In this document: piece by piece, positions 51,231 through 62,970 of the stretch
Layout of the letters: every line of letters starts with the position of its first letter
Numbering within the stretch: the stretch's first letter is position 1
Origin: Incurvaria masculella
Taxonomy: Eukaryota; Arthropoda; Insecta; Lepidoptera; Incurvariidae
DNA: 64,000 bases
Direction of reading: 5' to 3'
Assembly: GCA_946894095.1 (NCBI GenBank)
Contig: OX335660.1
Span: 6,267,001-6,331,000 of the forward strand
Notes under the pieces: generated by a model
Database searches by the model: none
Seen by the model: the letters and a program-made list of their open reading frames with translations, nothing else
What the model was told of the DNA's origin: nothing
Translations under genes and position numbers: made by a program

Positions 51231-51676
51231 GATCACATTAAAAAAATCTTTGATTACCCACTCATACTCATATCCACTCCAAAATAAACCAGAAAGAAAA
51301 AGGACGCCCGTACAAGGTTAATTCACCTACACGTGCGACGCGCTGCATGGCGCCACTTGCCCGCTTATGAAGTTTGGTAGTAAATTAAATAATCGATTGA
51401 AAATGCAATTATTCAATTGTTAAACAGAAAAAAAATATTATCTGAGTTTACTTATCGATGATACGTTATTACATGTGTCTTTGTAACTTTCGTATCGTAT
51501 TTTATGCATCCTTTTACTACGCAACAAGGGCATTTTCACGGCTCAACATCACTCTGCAGTAGTCCGCAGACGACTAAGTCGCGTTGGCCCTAAAACGAAT
51601 ATTTTAGGGCCAACGTACTGGTGTCATTAGTCGTGCGCGTTGACCGGGTCCTTACGAAGTAATATATAAGTCAATG
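51231..51676. repeat. hairpin-bearing module, copy 3, truncated and diverged
   Basis: Matches the first 445 bp of the module with scattered substitutions (seven A instead of eight in the A-run, CGCTGCATGG for CGCGGCATGG). The hairpin is intact at 51582-51615. Similarity stops after AAGTCAATG, marking the array edge. Confidence 0.92.
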
Positions 51677-51953
51677 ATATAAATATATTTTCTCCAGAAT
51701 TCGAAAATGTCTCTATTATTTTTTCAGAACTATATCTGGGTTTGGAATCCCCTACTAACTGGTACGGTTAATCTCGCTTGGGTTTATTTCCTCGAATTTT
51801 ATGAAAATATGGTCAAAGCAGCCCTGAAAAATACCAACTAGTTTTGAAGCCGTGCTCATATAGGAAAGATCTTGGCAGGCACGTAATGCGGAAATGCGGT
51901 GTGTTGGGCTTATATCATGACAGTTAAGTGTGGTTTAAGCCAAGGATATCTTA

Positions 51954-52170
51954 TTAAGGGCCGATTTTTCAATCCTCAGATAATACTTATCGGACTCTTA
52001 AACGACTCGGTCAAAAGACGGATAGTCATTGGCGGAGAATTATATCTTCTATCACAATTATCTGACCATAATTTTACTAATAAACATATGGACTGACTGT
52101 ATCGGATAGATAAGCAGAAGCGTAAATAAATCCGTCGAATAGTTATCTTCTTTTGAAAAATAAGCCCTAA
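51954..52170. mobile_element. MITE with TAAGGGC termini
   Basis: Ends TTAAGGGCCGATTTTTCAA / TTGAAAAATAAGCCCTAA are imperfect inverted repeats of about 28 bp around a 160-bp A/T-rich centre. Confidence 0.65.
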
Positions 52171-52893
52171 ATATAGTAAAAGGAAGGTCCTGGCACAGTG
52201 CATAGTTCTTTTGGGAATTAGGTGTCATTCAGCTTTCATAACGATGCTCTTAACATGGGTCCTTACAATCTAAAATGCAATCCATACGAATATTATAAAC
52301 GCCCAAGTAACCAGTGTCTGTTGGGTTTAATGCCTAAACCACTGAAACAATTTTGATGAATTTGAGTATAAGATGCATTTTGAGGAAGGACATAAGCAAC
52401 TTTTGGGGCGAAAATTGAATTCGAAGGGGGTGAAATACGGGATGAAATTTTGTATGGGCAACTCAGTCCAAAATGACATTGGCCCGAATCCCAGCTAGTA
52501 AATAACAAATGAGCCGAAAATTGCATTCATGCTACATTTGTATCATACGTTATTTTAGACAGAAACACAGAAAATAAAATCATTGCCCGTTCTGTCTCAT
52601 CCGCCGAAGGTGCCTGCCGCACAACGAATAAGGAAGTACGCGAATGGCGACAGAAACTCATCCGTAAAGCGGCAGCGTAGCCACTGTTTAGTGACAAACA
52701 TGCACGGTAGCGCCGGCCAGCCAGTTCGCTTACGGATTCGCTGACTGCAGATGTTCCCGAGTTGCTCCGAATTCGTAAGCGAACTACCATTGCTGCATTA
52801 TCAATGTTATTTGGTTATCCAACGACATCTGCATTGAGGCATTGTTATCAGATTTTGAAAATAATCAGAAAAATATGCTTAGTCTGGACATTC

Positions 52894-52956
52894 GTAGCAA
52901 GCAGGACTCGAACCTTAGAATAGATGTCCACTGCTCTACCGCTGAGCTATCCCGAC
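52894..52956 (-). pseudogene. decayed tRNA-Thr-like copy
   Basis: 63 nt related to 60143-60216: GTCGGGATAGCTCAGCGG and GGTTCGAGTCCTGC are kept, the anticodon and variable region is shortened and the acceptor no longer pairs. Flanks AATCAGATTTTGAAAATAAT and CTCGATTATGTTCGAATCG are shared. Confidence 0.7.
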
Positions 52957-53353
52957 AACGAACGTCTCGATTATGTTCGAATCGACAAAATGCTTCCACG
53001 TTCTACTACTAGATGGCGCAGCTTTTCCAAAACAGTTATTAGTAAACAGTTATTTTAACCGATTGAACAGTACCGCTTGGTGAAAATAATACGTGTGACT
53101 GATACCGACATGACATCGAACGAAGTTGGACATTACAGCTGACCTCAAATCAGGCACTCAGCTGTCCAGATGTATGAAGTAGTTACAGTAATTTTAACAG
53201 ATTGGACAGTATTTTATATAAGATGTAAGTAAGTAAGAATGTAAAAAATACGAAAGCTATAAACAGTTTTCACGCAGTTAGGGAAACAGTAAGACAAGAC
53301 AGTTATTGCACAGTTAGAAAAACAATGAAAAGACATATACTAACATTTAATGT

Positions 53354-53829
53354 TTAAGGCCCTGGTACTAGCCAAATCGCAAAGTTAGACGAGGCAACCC
53401 AAGTTAACTAAATAAGTCTGACCATGAGAAGTCTCATTCTTACAATATATGATTCCTTGTCTAGGAATCAACCTATTTTCGTTAGTGTGTGTTTCCTTTT
53501 TCCATACAAAATACATTGCGGAAACGGTGTCCATTTCCGAACTTTTTTGACGAAATGTAGAAATCTAAAAGCAAATGGAATTATTTGTTTATGCATATAT
53601 GCTGTTTTTGTTTATATCTAGAAATCATATAACTTTCAGATTTATAATGTCAAAAATCGACTTTTTTATTACTATTATTATTTAAATAAATGATGGAATC
53701 AAAAAATATTACCTATCCATCAGTCTAGAGTTCTATTTGGACTTGCTGAAGCGTTTCACTACATATTATTACATATGTTGAAAGGTACATTTGTATGGTG
53801 CGAGTAGTTGGCTAGTCCTAGCGCCTTAA
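53354..53829. mobile_element. TTAA-flanked MITE, family B
   Basis: Second copy, 476 bp, inverted relative to the 28.4-kb copy, with TTAA at both ends. The reading frames inside are incidental. Confidence 0.9.
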
Positions 53830-54239
53830 GGCCGACTGTTTTATGTCAGAATAACCATTTTACTTAGACGGTTGTTATCATCGGTATTACAGTTAGATTC
53901 ACTTATTTTTTCCTTACTTCCTTCTCTCCTGGCTCGATGCCGACGACACACGTGCCGGCAATCGAGTTACTCCGGTTACTTGTTGCGGGGAGAAAGCGGG
54001 TCGCCGAGGGCGCCCTCACCTAGCGGCAAGGACTAACAGCGTTACCTCGCGTCGCTGCCGCCGCCGACTCCGGGGAGATACGTCGCTATGAATACTGCCG
54101 CAACGATAGGTTACGTGATGGTTTCAGTCTTGTGCAAATTGCGTGCCAATTACAAAGCCGTTTACGCCGTGAGTGGAGGCTTACGTGGAGTGAAAATTGC
54201 CCATAGGGCTCAACAGTTTTACGTGATATTCTATATATG

Positions 54240-54628
54240 AATATCTTCATTCCCGGTTTCTGTACCTCTATTCACATGGTCTCCCTTTGCGATCTAGCAA
54301 TGACAGTATCCTTGCGATTAATCGCCATACGACGTGTTTTTTCTCTAACTCCTTTACTGTTCATGCCGCACGTCTGTGGAACTCGTTGCCGATCACAGTC
54401 CGCTCCTGTCAAACTAACAGCTCTTTCAAACTTAAAGTCAAGGAGTTTTACTTAAATGAAATGTAAACATGATAAAATGTTCTCATTGTATATATTTTTT
54501 TAATTTTATTATCCTTCTAATATTACTGATTTTAGAATCAATGTTAAAAGGTATAATAGTTTTTTTTATCCTGGTTTGTGGATGTTTATGCACAATAAAT
54601 AATTTATTCATTCATTCATTGATTCATA
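54240..54628 (+). mobile_element. LINE 3' end with ATTC tail
   Basis: Reads FTVHAARLWNSLPITVRSCQ then SSFKLKVKEFYLNEM and a stop, followed by a short 3' UTR and an (ATTC)n tail at 54604-54628. Upstream part is decayed. Confidence 0.75.
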
Positions 54629-55599
54629 TGTTACACTGAGAAAAAAGTAGGCTGACAAAGTGACAAAAATGACGTTGTCAGAAAAAAATTGTTGAAGCAT
54701 CAAAATAAGTTGTTACTATAACGAATCGAGCTTATTTCTTTTGTCATTGAAACAAAGTCGTATTTGTTACTGTAACAACTTTGGTCACTGTTTGTTAGTG
54801 TAACAAAGTGGAAGTTGCGAGCGAAACAATGTTTAGTATGTTTTGCTAGAATTACTTTGTTAGATTGTATATATGGTCGACAAAATAAAGGTTGTCGTTG
54901 CAACCAATTCACTATGACGGCTCTCCAGGGTTAAAGTTTCTTTGTTGGGCCAACAATATATTTTTCTTAGGGTACGGTTAAGGCCTGATGTTGGTTAAAT
55001 TCCGAAATTATTATTTCCTTGAATTTGATTGGATTTCTGCACTTATACTCATGTTGAGTGCACTAATTAAGAGCCGATGCCAAGAAAAAAAATTGAATGT
55101 TAAAATGTTTATTTTTAAATTTTTTGTATGAAAAAATTGGAAAAATTGAGGAAAATCCTAAGACAAACATTTTCACCTATATTTTTATACGTTCATTTTT
55201 TATACACATATTACATTAAGACACATATGTATACTTATAACTTATACTTTAAGTTTTTGGAACTGGCCAAGTAAAGAAATAAGGTAAGGAGAGAAATAAA
55301 AAAAACAATTGCACAATATGAAAAAAGAACTTTCTGAGAACATGTCACTTTTTATTTGCCAGATTGTCAATTGTATAAAAAACCCGCCGGACTGCCAATA
55401 TTTTCATGATAATTATAGCCCAACAGTGACAACAGCCATGACATCCAGCTAATGTAGCTGCGAAATAAAAGTAATTGAATGAAAACACAGACAGTTTTCA
55501 TTGCCGCTTCGGCGATCGTTCATTCAATGCGTCAAAACATTTGGTCAGATCTTATAACATGCACGGGAAGAAATGCATTGGCCCAAATTGTGTTCCTTT

Positions 55600-55904
55600 T
55601 TTGGGTTCCGTACCCAAAGGGTAAAAACGGAACCCTATCACTAAGCCTCCGCTGTCCGTCCGTCCGTCCGTCCGTCCGCCCGTCTGTCACAGGGCTGTAT
55701 CTCATGAACCGTAACAGGTAGGAATCTGAAATTTTCACAGATTATGTATTTATTTTACCGCTATAACAACAAATAGGTAACATTATAAAATAATAAAAAT
55801 GTATACATAATACCATACACAAAAACGTGTTCTTTTTTTGTAAATCCTGTACGATCGTACGGAACCCTTCGTGTGCGAGTCCGACTCGCACTTGGCCGGT
55901 TTTA
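55600..55904 (+). mobile_element. family K repeat
   Basis: Full copy, GGGTTCCGTACCCAAAGGGT to CGCACTTGGCCGGTTTT, with an almost pure (CGTC)6 core. Confidence 0.87.
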
Positions 55905-56504
55905 CAATGGTTCCAATGAATTCAAAAGCGCATTTATCGTGAGCACATATACTCTGAAAAACAAATCACAATGAAAAATATATCACAATTCTAAAATCTT
56001 GTATTATTTATCAGAATCCATAAACTTTCTATATGCCCTGAGTATCCCAATGGGCGATCATTTCCCAGCGGCGAGACGACCTAGCTGTAGCAATTGATTG
56101 AAAACTGTAACTGAAACATCACTGAATACGGGTTTTGATAATCCTCAAAAGTAATCGAGCAGCGCATTGAAATGAATATCGAGAATTTTTTTTTGAGGCA
56201 GAACCACATTCTTTGCGCTGTGAGCACAAATATGGGTACTGATTAAAAATGTAACCAACAATGTAATATTTATTTTTCGAAATTATGTTCGTACCTTTAA
56301 AAAGAGAGAAAAAGAAAGAAGGACAGAAAATATATTTATTCAACAATAATAAAAACAAGGTCTAGGTTCTAGGTTCAAGGGTTTGATGAGTGACTTAGGC
56401 GTTGAGGAGTGAGTGAATGAGTCAGCACTCTTATTTTTATATATTTACATAGATAAATAATTTAGATTATTATTAAAATGTTTTCGTTGAAATGTCGACT
56501 TATT

Positions 56505-56870
56505 TTTTTTTTATGTGACTGGACATGGATGGCTAATACCACACCTTCTGTCATGGTATTAGCCCGACACACCACATGGAAACTAGGTGCCATGCCAGGA
56601 CCTTCCTTATATTGCACGGCTACATTGAACTGGATAGAAAACACGGACAATTTTCATTGCCGCTTCGACCATCGTTCATCCAATGCGATGGTACCAACCC
56701 GGGCGGGATAAACCCTACCACCTAGTAAGTAAGTTTAACGTGGAATCCGAACCACGGCCAGCCTCTCTCAACGGTCAAATGGACACCCATCCAAGACCAG
56801 ACCGGACCCAGCGTTGCTTAACTTCGGAGAGCGATCGCCGAAGTGTCGCGCCACTGGGCTATTGAGGCTG
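56505..56870 (-). mobile_element. SINE with mixed tRNA-like and 5S rRNA-like head
   Basis: Same tail and body as the tRNA SINEs, but on the minus strand the head reads TCAATAGCCCAGTGGCGCG and then CCGAAGTTAAGCAACGC and GGTCTTGGATGGGTG. These match the internal control region of 5S rRNA, so it is a 5S-type (SINE3-like) or hybrid pol III head. Confidence 0.8.
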
Positions 56871-56999
56871 ACAAAAACTTAAGCAAGTAAGCGATTTATA
56901 AGACTGTCTATCCCGTTTTTTTTTTAATAATAATGTGTAACAACAGTGACAGTATAAATAAACATATAATTTTCTCATATATCTTATTATTAGAGAATC

Positions 57000-57290
57000 G
57001 AAAAAGGAGTGCTACGATGGTTTGGACTGGACATATGGAACGAATGGGTGATGCAACAAATTTACAGAGCAGATGTGAGCGGAGATGTCGCGCCCGGGCG
57101 GCCTAGGAGAACGTACTACGATCAAATCGATGTAATACTTCGTAAAGGTTAGGTACGTGGCACCCGTAATCGTAGAGCATATATGAAAATATGTATGTCT
57201 GTAGATAAAGCGAAAGAGGTGTTCTGTGATCGTACCGTATGGCGCTCTATCATCCCTGCCTACCCCTCCGGAAAAGTGGCGTGAAGGTAT
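57000..57290 (+). mobile_element. LINE ORF2 C-terminal remnant
   Basis: WTGHMERMGDAT, GRPRRTYYDQIDVILRKG and AKEVFCDRTVWRSIIPAYPS in shifting frames form the typical last ~90 residues of a LINE ORF2. Confidence 0.75.
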
Positions 57291-57419
57291 GTATGTATGT
57301 GTAGAATATAGATTATTGTATTTCAACTTTATCAGTTATAAGTAATTACTAAGCATTAAATAAATACACTAAAGGTCGCTATTTTTTTTTGTTGCCTGTT
57401 ATTTTTCTTATACTTATAC

Positions 57420-57670
57420 TTATAATTGTTTGGCGGCAGCATTCATATCGAAGTGTTGGCGCCACGAGTTCCGGCGGAAGTTGTGCGCTTGCTGCGGACC
57501 AATCAGGAGAGACCGAGTGGGGAGCCGCCAATCAACGAGCGACACACGAGGGATGGGTAATGCGCCGGCGCAGGACTAAATAACGTGGCGGCCATTACGT
57601 TTTGGAGCACCGTTGCGCGCGCATTGTGCAGAGCACATGTTGTGTTAATAAACGCATAATACGGTCTTGA
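57420..57670 (+). other. possible solo LTR or promoter-like GC patch
   Basis: GC-richer block with AAGTGTTGGCGCCACGAG, CGACACACGAGGGATGGG and later GTTAATAAACGCATAATACG (AATAAA). This resembles an LTR layout, but flanking duplications could not be confirmed. Confidence 0.3.
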
Positions 57671-58078
57671 TTGTTTGTTTGACACGGTTATTTCTGTGCA
57701 GTTACAAAAATGTGTATATCTTAATCGTGGAAGGAAATATATGTAGTTAAACCATTGAAGTTTCTTAGCGGGATCATCAGTTGATGGACTCCGCAAATCT
57801 ATCAGTTTGTGACGTAACTGAGTGTAGTTTGACTACCAAAAGTTGAAATAAATGGAATTTGAAAAAAAAAAACAAAACCGTTTCACAGAAACCCGGTAAT
57901 CGGATAAAGGACAGCCAGACTTCTGATGGCACCAGTTGCTTAAACGCAGATCAACTGTGGTACACCACACCAGTTACCCGCCAAAAGCTACATATATGTT
58001 TCAAATTATTAGACAAGTGCATTTAAAGCTTAAACAACCTTTGTTTATGTCTAAATTAAACTTAATTTCGTTTTCTTA

Positions 58079-58365
58079 GAGTTCCGAACCCAAAGGGTGC
58101 CAACGGAACCCTATTACTAAGCCTTCGCTGTCCGTCCGTCCGTCCGTCTATCACAGGACTATATCTCATTAACCGTAATCGGCAGGGAGCTGAAATTTTC
58201 ACAGAGTGTGTATTTATTTTGCCGCTATAACAGTAAATAGGTGAAACTAAATAATAATAAAAAATAAAGGGGGGCCGAAAAATTACACAAAAAAATGTGT
58301 TAAATCTTGTACGATGGTACGGAACCCTTCATGTGCGAGTCCGACTTGCACTTGGCCAGTTTTTT
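58079..58365 (+). mobile_element. family K repeat
   Basis: Full copy starting GAGTTCCGAACCCAAAGGGT and ending TTGCACTTGGCCAGTTTTTT; short (CGTC)n core. Confidence 0.86.
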
Positions 58366-58957
58366 TATGTAACTGGACATGTAACATGAAAAAAATCTTC
58401 AATCGTGATATGCCGATTTTGTGAATGAGCTATTGCTAATACATATGTCAATCCGCGTAAGGTAGACTTCACATATGCGATTATATAAGTAAGTAGGCCG
58501 TGACACCGATATAGGTGTTAACAGCATTTCTATAGCTTCCGATACATCGGCTTTAAAACAAGTCTGTCGAACGGATCTGTCCAAATATACGCTCTGAATA
58601 AGGCCGTTATTGCCAGATGTCTTTGTTACCACCAAACTGGATTTCAGGGGATTTACCGTGGTAAATTAATTCAACGGAAGAAAAAGTGAGTGATTAAATT
58701 TAACCCTCATATACCATGCTGTCAAAATACATGTATTGTATCGTTTATTCATCATCCATAGACAGTACACTGCACTCGGATTAGTCATATTTTAACATTG
58801 GCCAGTTCAGCAAAACAAAATAGCGAAGAAGAACTGGAAAGAAACTCCGCTGTTTTTTTCATCTTCCACTTAGTCTAAATTTACGTAAGTGTTTGTCAAT
58901 TCTGTTGGTGCATTGTTGGTTTTTAACGTTAATTAGAATTAACATTAATTGACGAAA

Positions 58958-59509
58958 ATGTACAATTCACGCGGTATGCAACAGTTCATGACAAATATGA
59001 GACTTTCACCACCAACTAACATGTTGCCAATTGGAGCATGCCAGTCCCCACAAACAGCACCCGTTCACGAGCATCACGCCGGGCACAGCCATCACCTCTC
59101 TCGACCATACTTAAGGATGTTCCGACCCATACAATGTTTTTTTACACAGAACGCAAAAAGTATTGCACTTTAAGGCACGAATTCGTCAAACATTTTAAAT
59201 ATAGCCATAGTAGTTGCAGCGAAAACATATTCATATTTTCAGGTTTAATGGTTTCGTTGTAATTGTCGATTAGAAGTTTTACACCGTTAGATGGCGCTGT
59301 TAAATAAAAATCGTATTTAAATAAATTGTAACAAAACCAATAATCCTGAAATTGTGAAATTGTTTTCGCTGCAAGTAATATGACTATATTAAACCTTTAT
59401 TATTAATTCGTGGCTTAAAGTGCAATACTTTTTGCGTTATATGTGCAAACAACTTTATATGGGTCGGAACAGCCTTAAGGGAAAGAGATAACCCGAACCA
59501 AGCGTCACC
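58958..59509 (+). pseudogene. exon-like frame split by a TTAA MITE
   Basis: From ATG 58958 the frame reads MYNSRGMQQFMTNMRLSPPT, NMLPIGACQSPQTAPVHEHH and AGHSHHLSRPY, then meets the MITE 59111-59478. If the MITE and one TTAA are ignored, the frame continues LRERDNPNQAS to a consensus donor (ACC|GTAAGC at 59510). His-, Pro- and Met-rich; I do not recognise the family. It may be the first coding exon of an unknown gene or a dead exon; no partner exon was found. Confidence 0.35.
59111..59478. mobile_element. TTAA-flanked foldback MITE inside an exon-like frame
   Basis: 368 bp including TTAA on each side. Inverted ends of about 90 bp start TTAAGGATGTTCCGACCC / GGGTCGGAACAGCCTTAA and share GCAAAAAGTATTGCACTTTA. 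It splits the frame 58958-59509. Confidence 0.85.
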
Positions 59510-60002
59510 GTAAGCAAGAACCTTAAAGCGATGCACTGCTCTAGTGGCAACAAAACACTGTGAAACGTTTGCACGTTTGGTTTTAATACTATTAGTTTTG
59601 TCCAAGCCATCCGGCCAAGTAAACTGGAACTTACCTGTTAACATGGTGCGATATGAAATTAAACATCAGATTAAATCACTTGTCTGTTCACTCAACGTGG
59701 TTACTCCGCAGTAAACATATTTTCTTAAAACTTTATTGTTTGGCGCACAGCTTTTGCATACAAATACAAAAACACGTATATCATGGATACAAATGAAGTT
59801 ATCAATAAAACTAAAAAAATACGGACGTCGCTATCAGTAGATTTATTTAATGTGCAAATTTTCAGAAAAAATATTTATTTATTTGACTGAGGAAACATGC
59901 ACGAGCCATTGTATGAAACATGGAAACCTTATTATCCTCTTTAGAACTGCCCGTAACTTATGCTCCCCATACAAACGAAGTTTACTAATCATTTGAAAAC
60001 CA

Positions 60003-60530
60003 CTGTTCCAATGATAATTTTATGTATTTAATGGATACGACATTACCGTTATCTCATTAATTTGAGTTTCAGCGACATCTTCATTTTAAGCATTGTAATC
60101 AGATTTTGAAAATAATCTGAGAAAGTATTGGTCGTGACATTCGTCGGAAGCAGGACTTGAACCTGCGACCTTTGGATTACATGTCCACTGCTCTAAACCA
60201 ACTGAGCTATCCCGACAATTACATCAGCCAACGAATTTCTCGATTATATTCGAATCGACACAATGCTTCCCCTATCTTCTGCTAGATGGCGCTGATGATG
60301 TTTTTGCGTATTGATCCTACGCTAAGGCATTTTGACTGCAATGATTGAGCTATCAATCTTATTGCTGTCGTCACCAAAGACGTTTTTGGTATCGGACACT
60401 AAGAGTCAGCCCGGATTTTACTTGATAATTTTATGTATTTAATGGATACGACATTACCGTTATCTCATTAATTTGAGTTTCAGCGACATCTTCATTTTAA
60501 GCATTGTAATCAGATTTTGAAAATAATCAC
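60003..60530. repeat. 112-bp direct repeat flanking the tRNA-like region
   Basis: 60004-60116 and 60422-60530 are nearly identical (AATTTTATGTATTTAATGGA, CATTACCGTTATCTC, AATCAGATTTTGAAAATAAT) and lie either side of the tRNA-Thr-like sequence and about 200 bp more. Both are adjacent to CACTGTTCCAAT. Confidence 0.85.
60143..60216 (-). tRNA. tRNA-Thr(TGT)-like sequence, possibly SINE-borne
   Basis: 74 nt on the minus strand fold as a full cloverleaf: acceptor GTCGGGA/TTCCGAC (7 pairs, one G-T), D arm GCTC/GAGC, anticodon loop CATGTAA with anticodon TGT and a 4/5-bp stem, T arm GCAGG/CCTGC around TTCAAGT. A and B boxes are good. The same flanks surround a decayed version at 52894-52956, so it is part of a dispersed repeat and may not be a working gene. 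Confidence 0.6.
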
Positions 60531-60750
60531 TGTTCCAATTTAATTAATATTTAATTTCTAATATCAAGCAAGAAACATCTGTTTGTTTGCATCATAGACC
60601 TAGCATGTGCGCGCGTACATGCTATTTCTATGGTTTGCATCACGTTTTTGTTTTTTTTTTAAACCTAAACCGAATCAAATAAAAGCAAAAAGAAAATCTT
60701 CATTGACTTTTTTTCTCTTCGGTTTGACGCGGGATAAATTTACCGAAATC

Positions 60751-60950
60751 AAAACCGGCCAAGTGCGGGTCGGACTCGCACACGAAGAGTTCCGTATCAT
60801 CGTAGATTATTTCACACAAAAACCCGTTTTTTTAGCTTTCATTTTTATTAGTTTTTAATTTTACTTATTTGTTGTTATAGTGGCAAAATAAATACACACT
60901 CCGTGAAAATTTCAGCTGCGTACCAATAACGGTTCATGAGATTGCACCGT
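60751..60950 (-). mobile_element. family K repeat, truncated
   Basis: Reverse copy starting AAAACCGGCCAAGTGCGGGT and reaching TAACGGTTCATGAGAT; it lacks the microsatellite core and far end. Confidence 0.8.
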
Positions 60951-61009
60951 TATAGTGCTATTATGGGACTCAGTGACTGGGACTATTAAGTAAGATACTG
61001 TTTTGTGGA

Positions 61010-61190
61010 TACTTATGGATCGTGTATTAACATGCGCTTGCGCGAGGCCTCCGAACCGACTGATGCGACCGCGGCTGCTTTCCGCGAAGCAACCCCCGCG
61101 CCACGGGGGGCGCGGAGGGGCGGTACGATATTTATAGTTGCACATATTTATAGCCCTTTGCGCCTAGTCCGGCGCAACCATTCCCCCTTA
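61010..61190. other. GC-rich island, unclassified
   Basis: CCGCGGCTGCTTTCCGCGAA and CACGGGGGGCGCGGAGGGG stand out from A/T-rich surroundings, followed by TATTTATAG motifs. Might be a transposon 5' region; no frame supported. Confidence 0.35.
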
Positions 61191-61839
61191 ACAAAAAATC
61201 TGAATGCAAGTAATTATCACTAACACGTAAAATTATACCTATGACACAATACAAATATCTATTACAAACAAACAACTTGTTATTCACGTACATGAAAAGA
61301 AGTTACTAATATACTATACAATTATAAGAAGATAGTTACAATAATAGGTCAAAAGTAACCAAGCAGTATCAGATAAAAACACATGAAACACATAAAATAT
61401 AAAACAAATTCTAGAACGAAAGTACTTAAATCCAATAAAATGGTTAGAACACATTAAAACTAACTAATACAAAATGTGTGTAAAAAGTGTAAATCCATGT
61501 TGAATGCTAGCTTTTCTTTTATCTTACATCTACATGCATACGTTTACTCAATTCTTTTAACAATGAGTCTCTCGCTTATCGCTACCAAATTACATAAGTA
61601 CTTGTTAAAATAAACATTGCAAAAGCATAACGGGCGTCGCCTTATTAAAACGTTCTGGTTGCGGTCAGACAGACTACCTGCTTTGAGCACGACGTCTACC
61701 CTGGACCCTTTATTTTGTTGCGCGACTTCTGTTTGGTATCTTGACCAACTTACTAACTTTTGCCTACGCTAATACTTTAACAAAAATTACAATGATATCT
61801 CTCTGTTATACAATATAAGCTGTCGCACAATGTTTCTTT

Positions 61840-62060
61840 TTAACCGACTTCAAAAAAGGAGGAGGTTATCAATTCGTCGGAATCTTTTTTTTTTTTTTTT
61901 TTATGTATGTTCACCGATTACTCGAAGACCCCTGGACCGATTTCAAAAATTCTTTTTTTGTTCGAAAGGGTATACTTTCTAGTTGGTCCCATTTTTTTTT
62001 AATCAAAATCGGTTCAGTAGTTTGGTACTTAACTATACCAACATCGAATTTCTTAACCCC
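61840..62060 (+). mobile_element. dispersed repeat with CGACTTCAAAAAAGGAGGAG
   Basis: ACCGACTTCAAAAAAGGAGG, GGTTATCAATTCGTCGGAAT, CACCGATTACTCGAAGACCC and AATCGGTTCAGTAGTTTGG are a wording seen widely in lepidopteran genomes (from memory). Class uncertain. Confidence 0.55.
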
Positions 62061-62579
62061 GCGAACCCAGAAATGTGATTTTTTAGTTACAGTAGCTTTC
62101 TTTTCGGGTGAGATTGCTCAGTATGAGAGGTTTTTTTTTACTTCAACTGTTGGGGGTATTCAAGGGGGTAAAAGAGGGCAAATTGTACACATTTCTATCT
62201 CTAGAGCCGCTGAACCCAGAAATGTCAGAGTATGTTTGTTTTAGATGGGAATGCTTAAGAAGAAAATATTTTTGGAAATTATACTATTAGGGGGGTAAAA
62301 CAGGTCAAAATGAACACATTTAGGCGAAAACCACTCATGTTGAGATCTCTGAAACCAATTATCCTCGAAACTTAAAATTTTCAGTGACTTCTTGTTAAGA
62401 CGAAAAGGCTCGCTCACAACGGATTTTACAAAATTCAACTGTTAAGGGGGGATAAGCGAGGCCGATATGTACACATTTTCATACAACTTAAACTTACGCA
62501 AGAAACAGACTATCCGGAACGATGTAAGGATGAGAAATTCAGAAGCTCAGCGGTTCCGGTCATTCGTTGTTTTGTCTTT

Positions 62580-62675
62580 TTAGGGTTCCGTTCCCAAAGG
62601 ACACCAACGGAACCTTATTACTAAGCTTCCGCTATCCGTCCGTCCGTCCGTCTGTCACAGCACTCTATCTCACGT
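62580..62675 (+). mobile_element. family K repeat, truncated
   Basis: Only the first ~95 bases: TAGGGTTCCGTTCCCAAAGG through (CGTC)n and CTGTCACAGCACTCTATCTC. Confidence 0.78.
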
Positions 62676-62835
62676 GATCTCATCGTATCAATTATCGTAC
62701 GTATCTACCGTGAACTCATGAATCCAGATAGTTACCGGTCTACCTTTCGTCAGAAATGAGATTTCTCAATGGTTTCATTTCTGCTAATGCTCGTTCATTG
62801 TATTGTATTGTATTGTATTGTATATGTATGTATAT

Positions 62836-62886
62836 CTTCTTTCCACTTTGTATGTGAAGTTGAGCAGGAGGGCTCGCCCACCTTGA
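62836..62886. mobile_element. family A MITE end fragment
   Basis: Short fragment resembling the ends of family A: TCTTCTTTCCACTTTGTATG and AGGGCTCGCCCACCTTGA. Confidence 0.5.
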
Positions 62887-62970
62887 GTCAAAAGTTAAGC
62901 CACCACTAAAAAGCAAAAAATAAAATATTTTTAAATAAAAAAAGGACCGCCTTCAAAAAAACCGGAACTA

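Noticed and set aside
52527..52790. 87-residue minus-strand frame as a small gene
   Set aside because: No family recognised; the region includes an imperfect inverted repeat (AGTTCGCTTACG...CGTAAGCGAACT) and looks like part of a mobile element.
59384..59644. 86-residue minus-strand frame
   Set aside because: It runs through the TIR of the 59111-59478 MITE; a donor-like GTAAGT near 59630 exists but nothing supports an exon.
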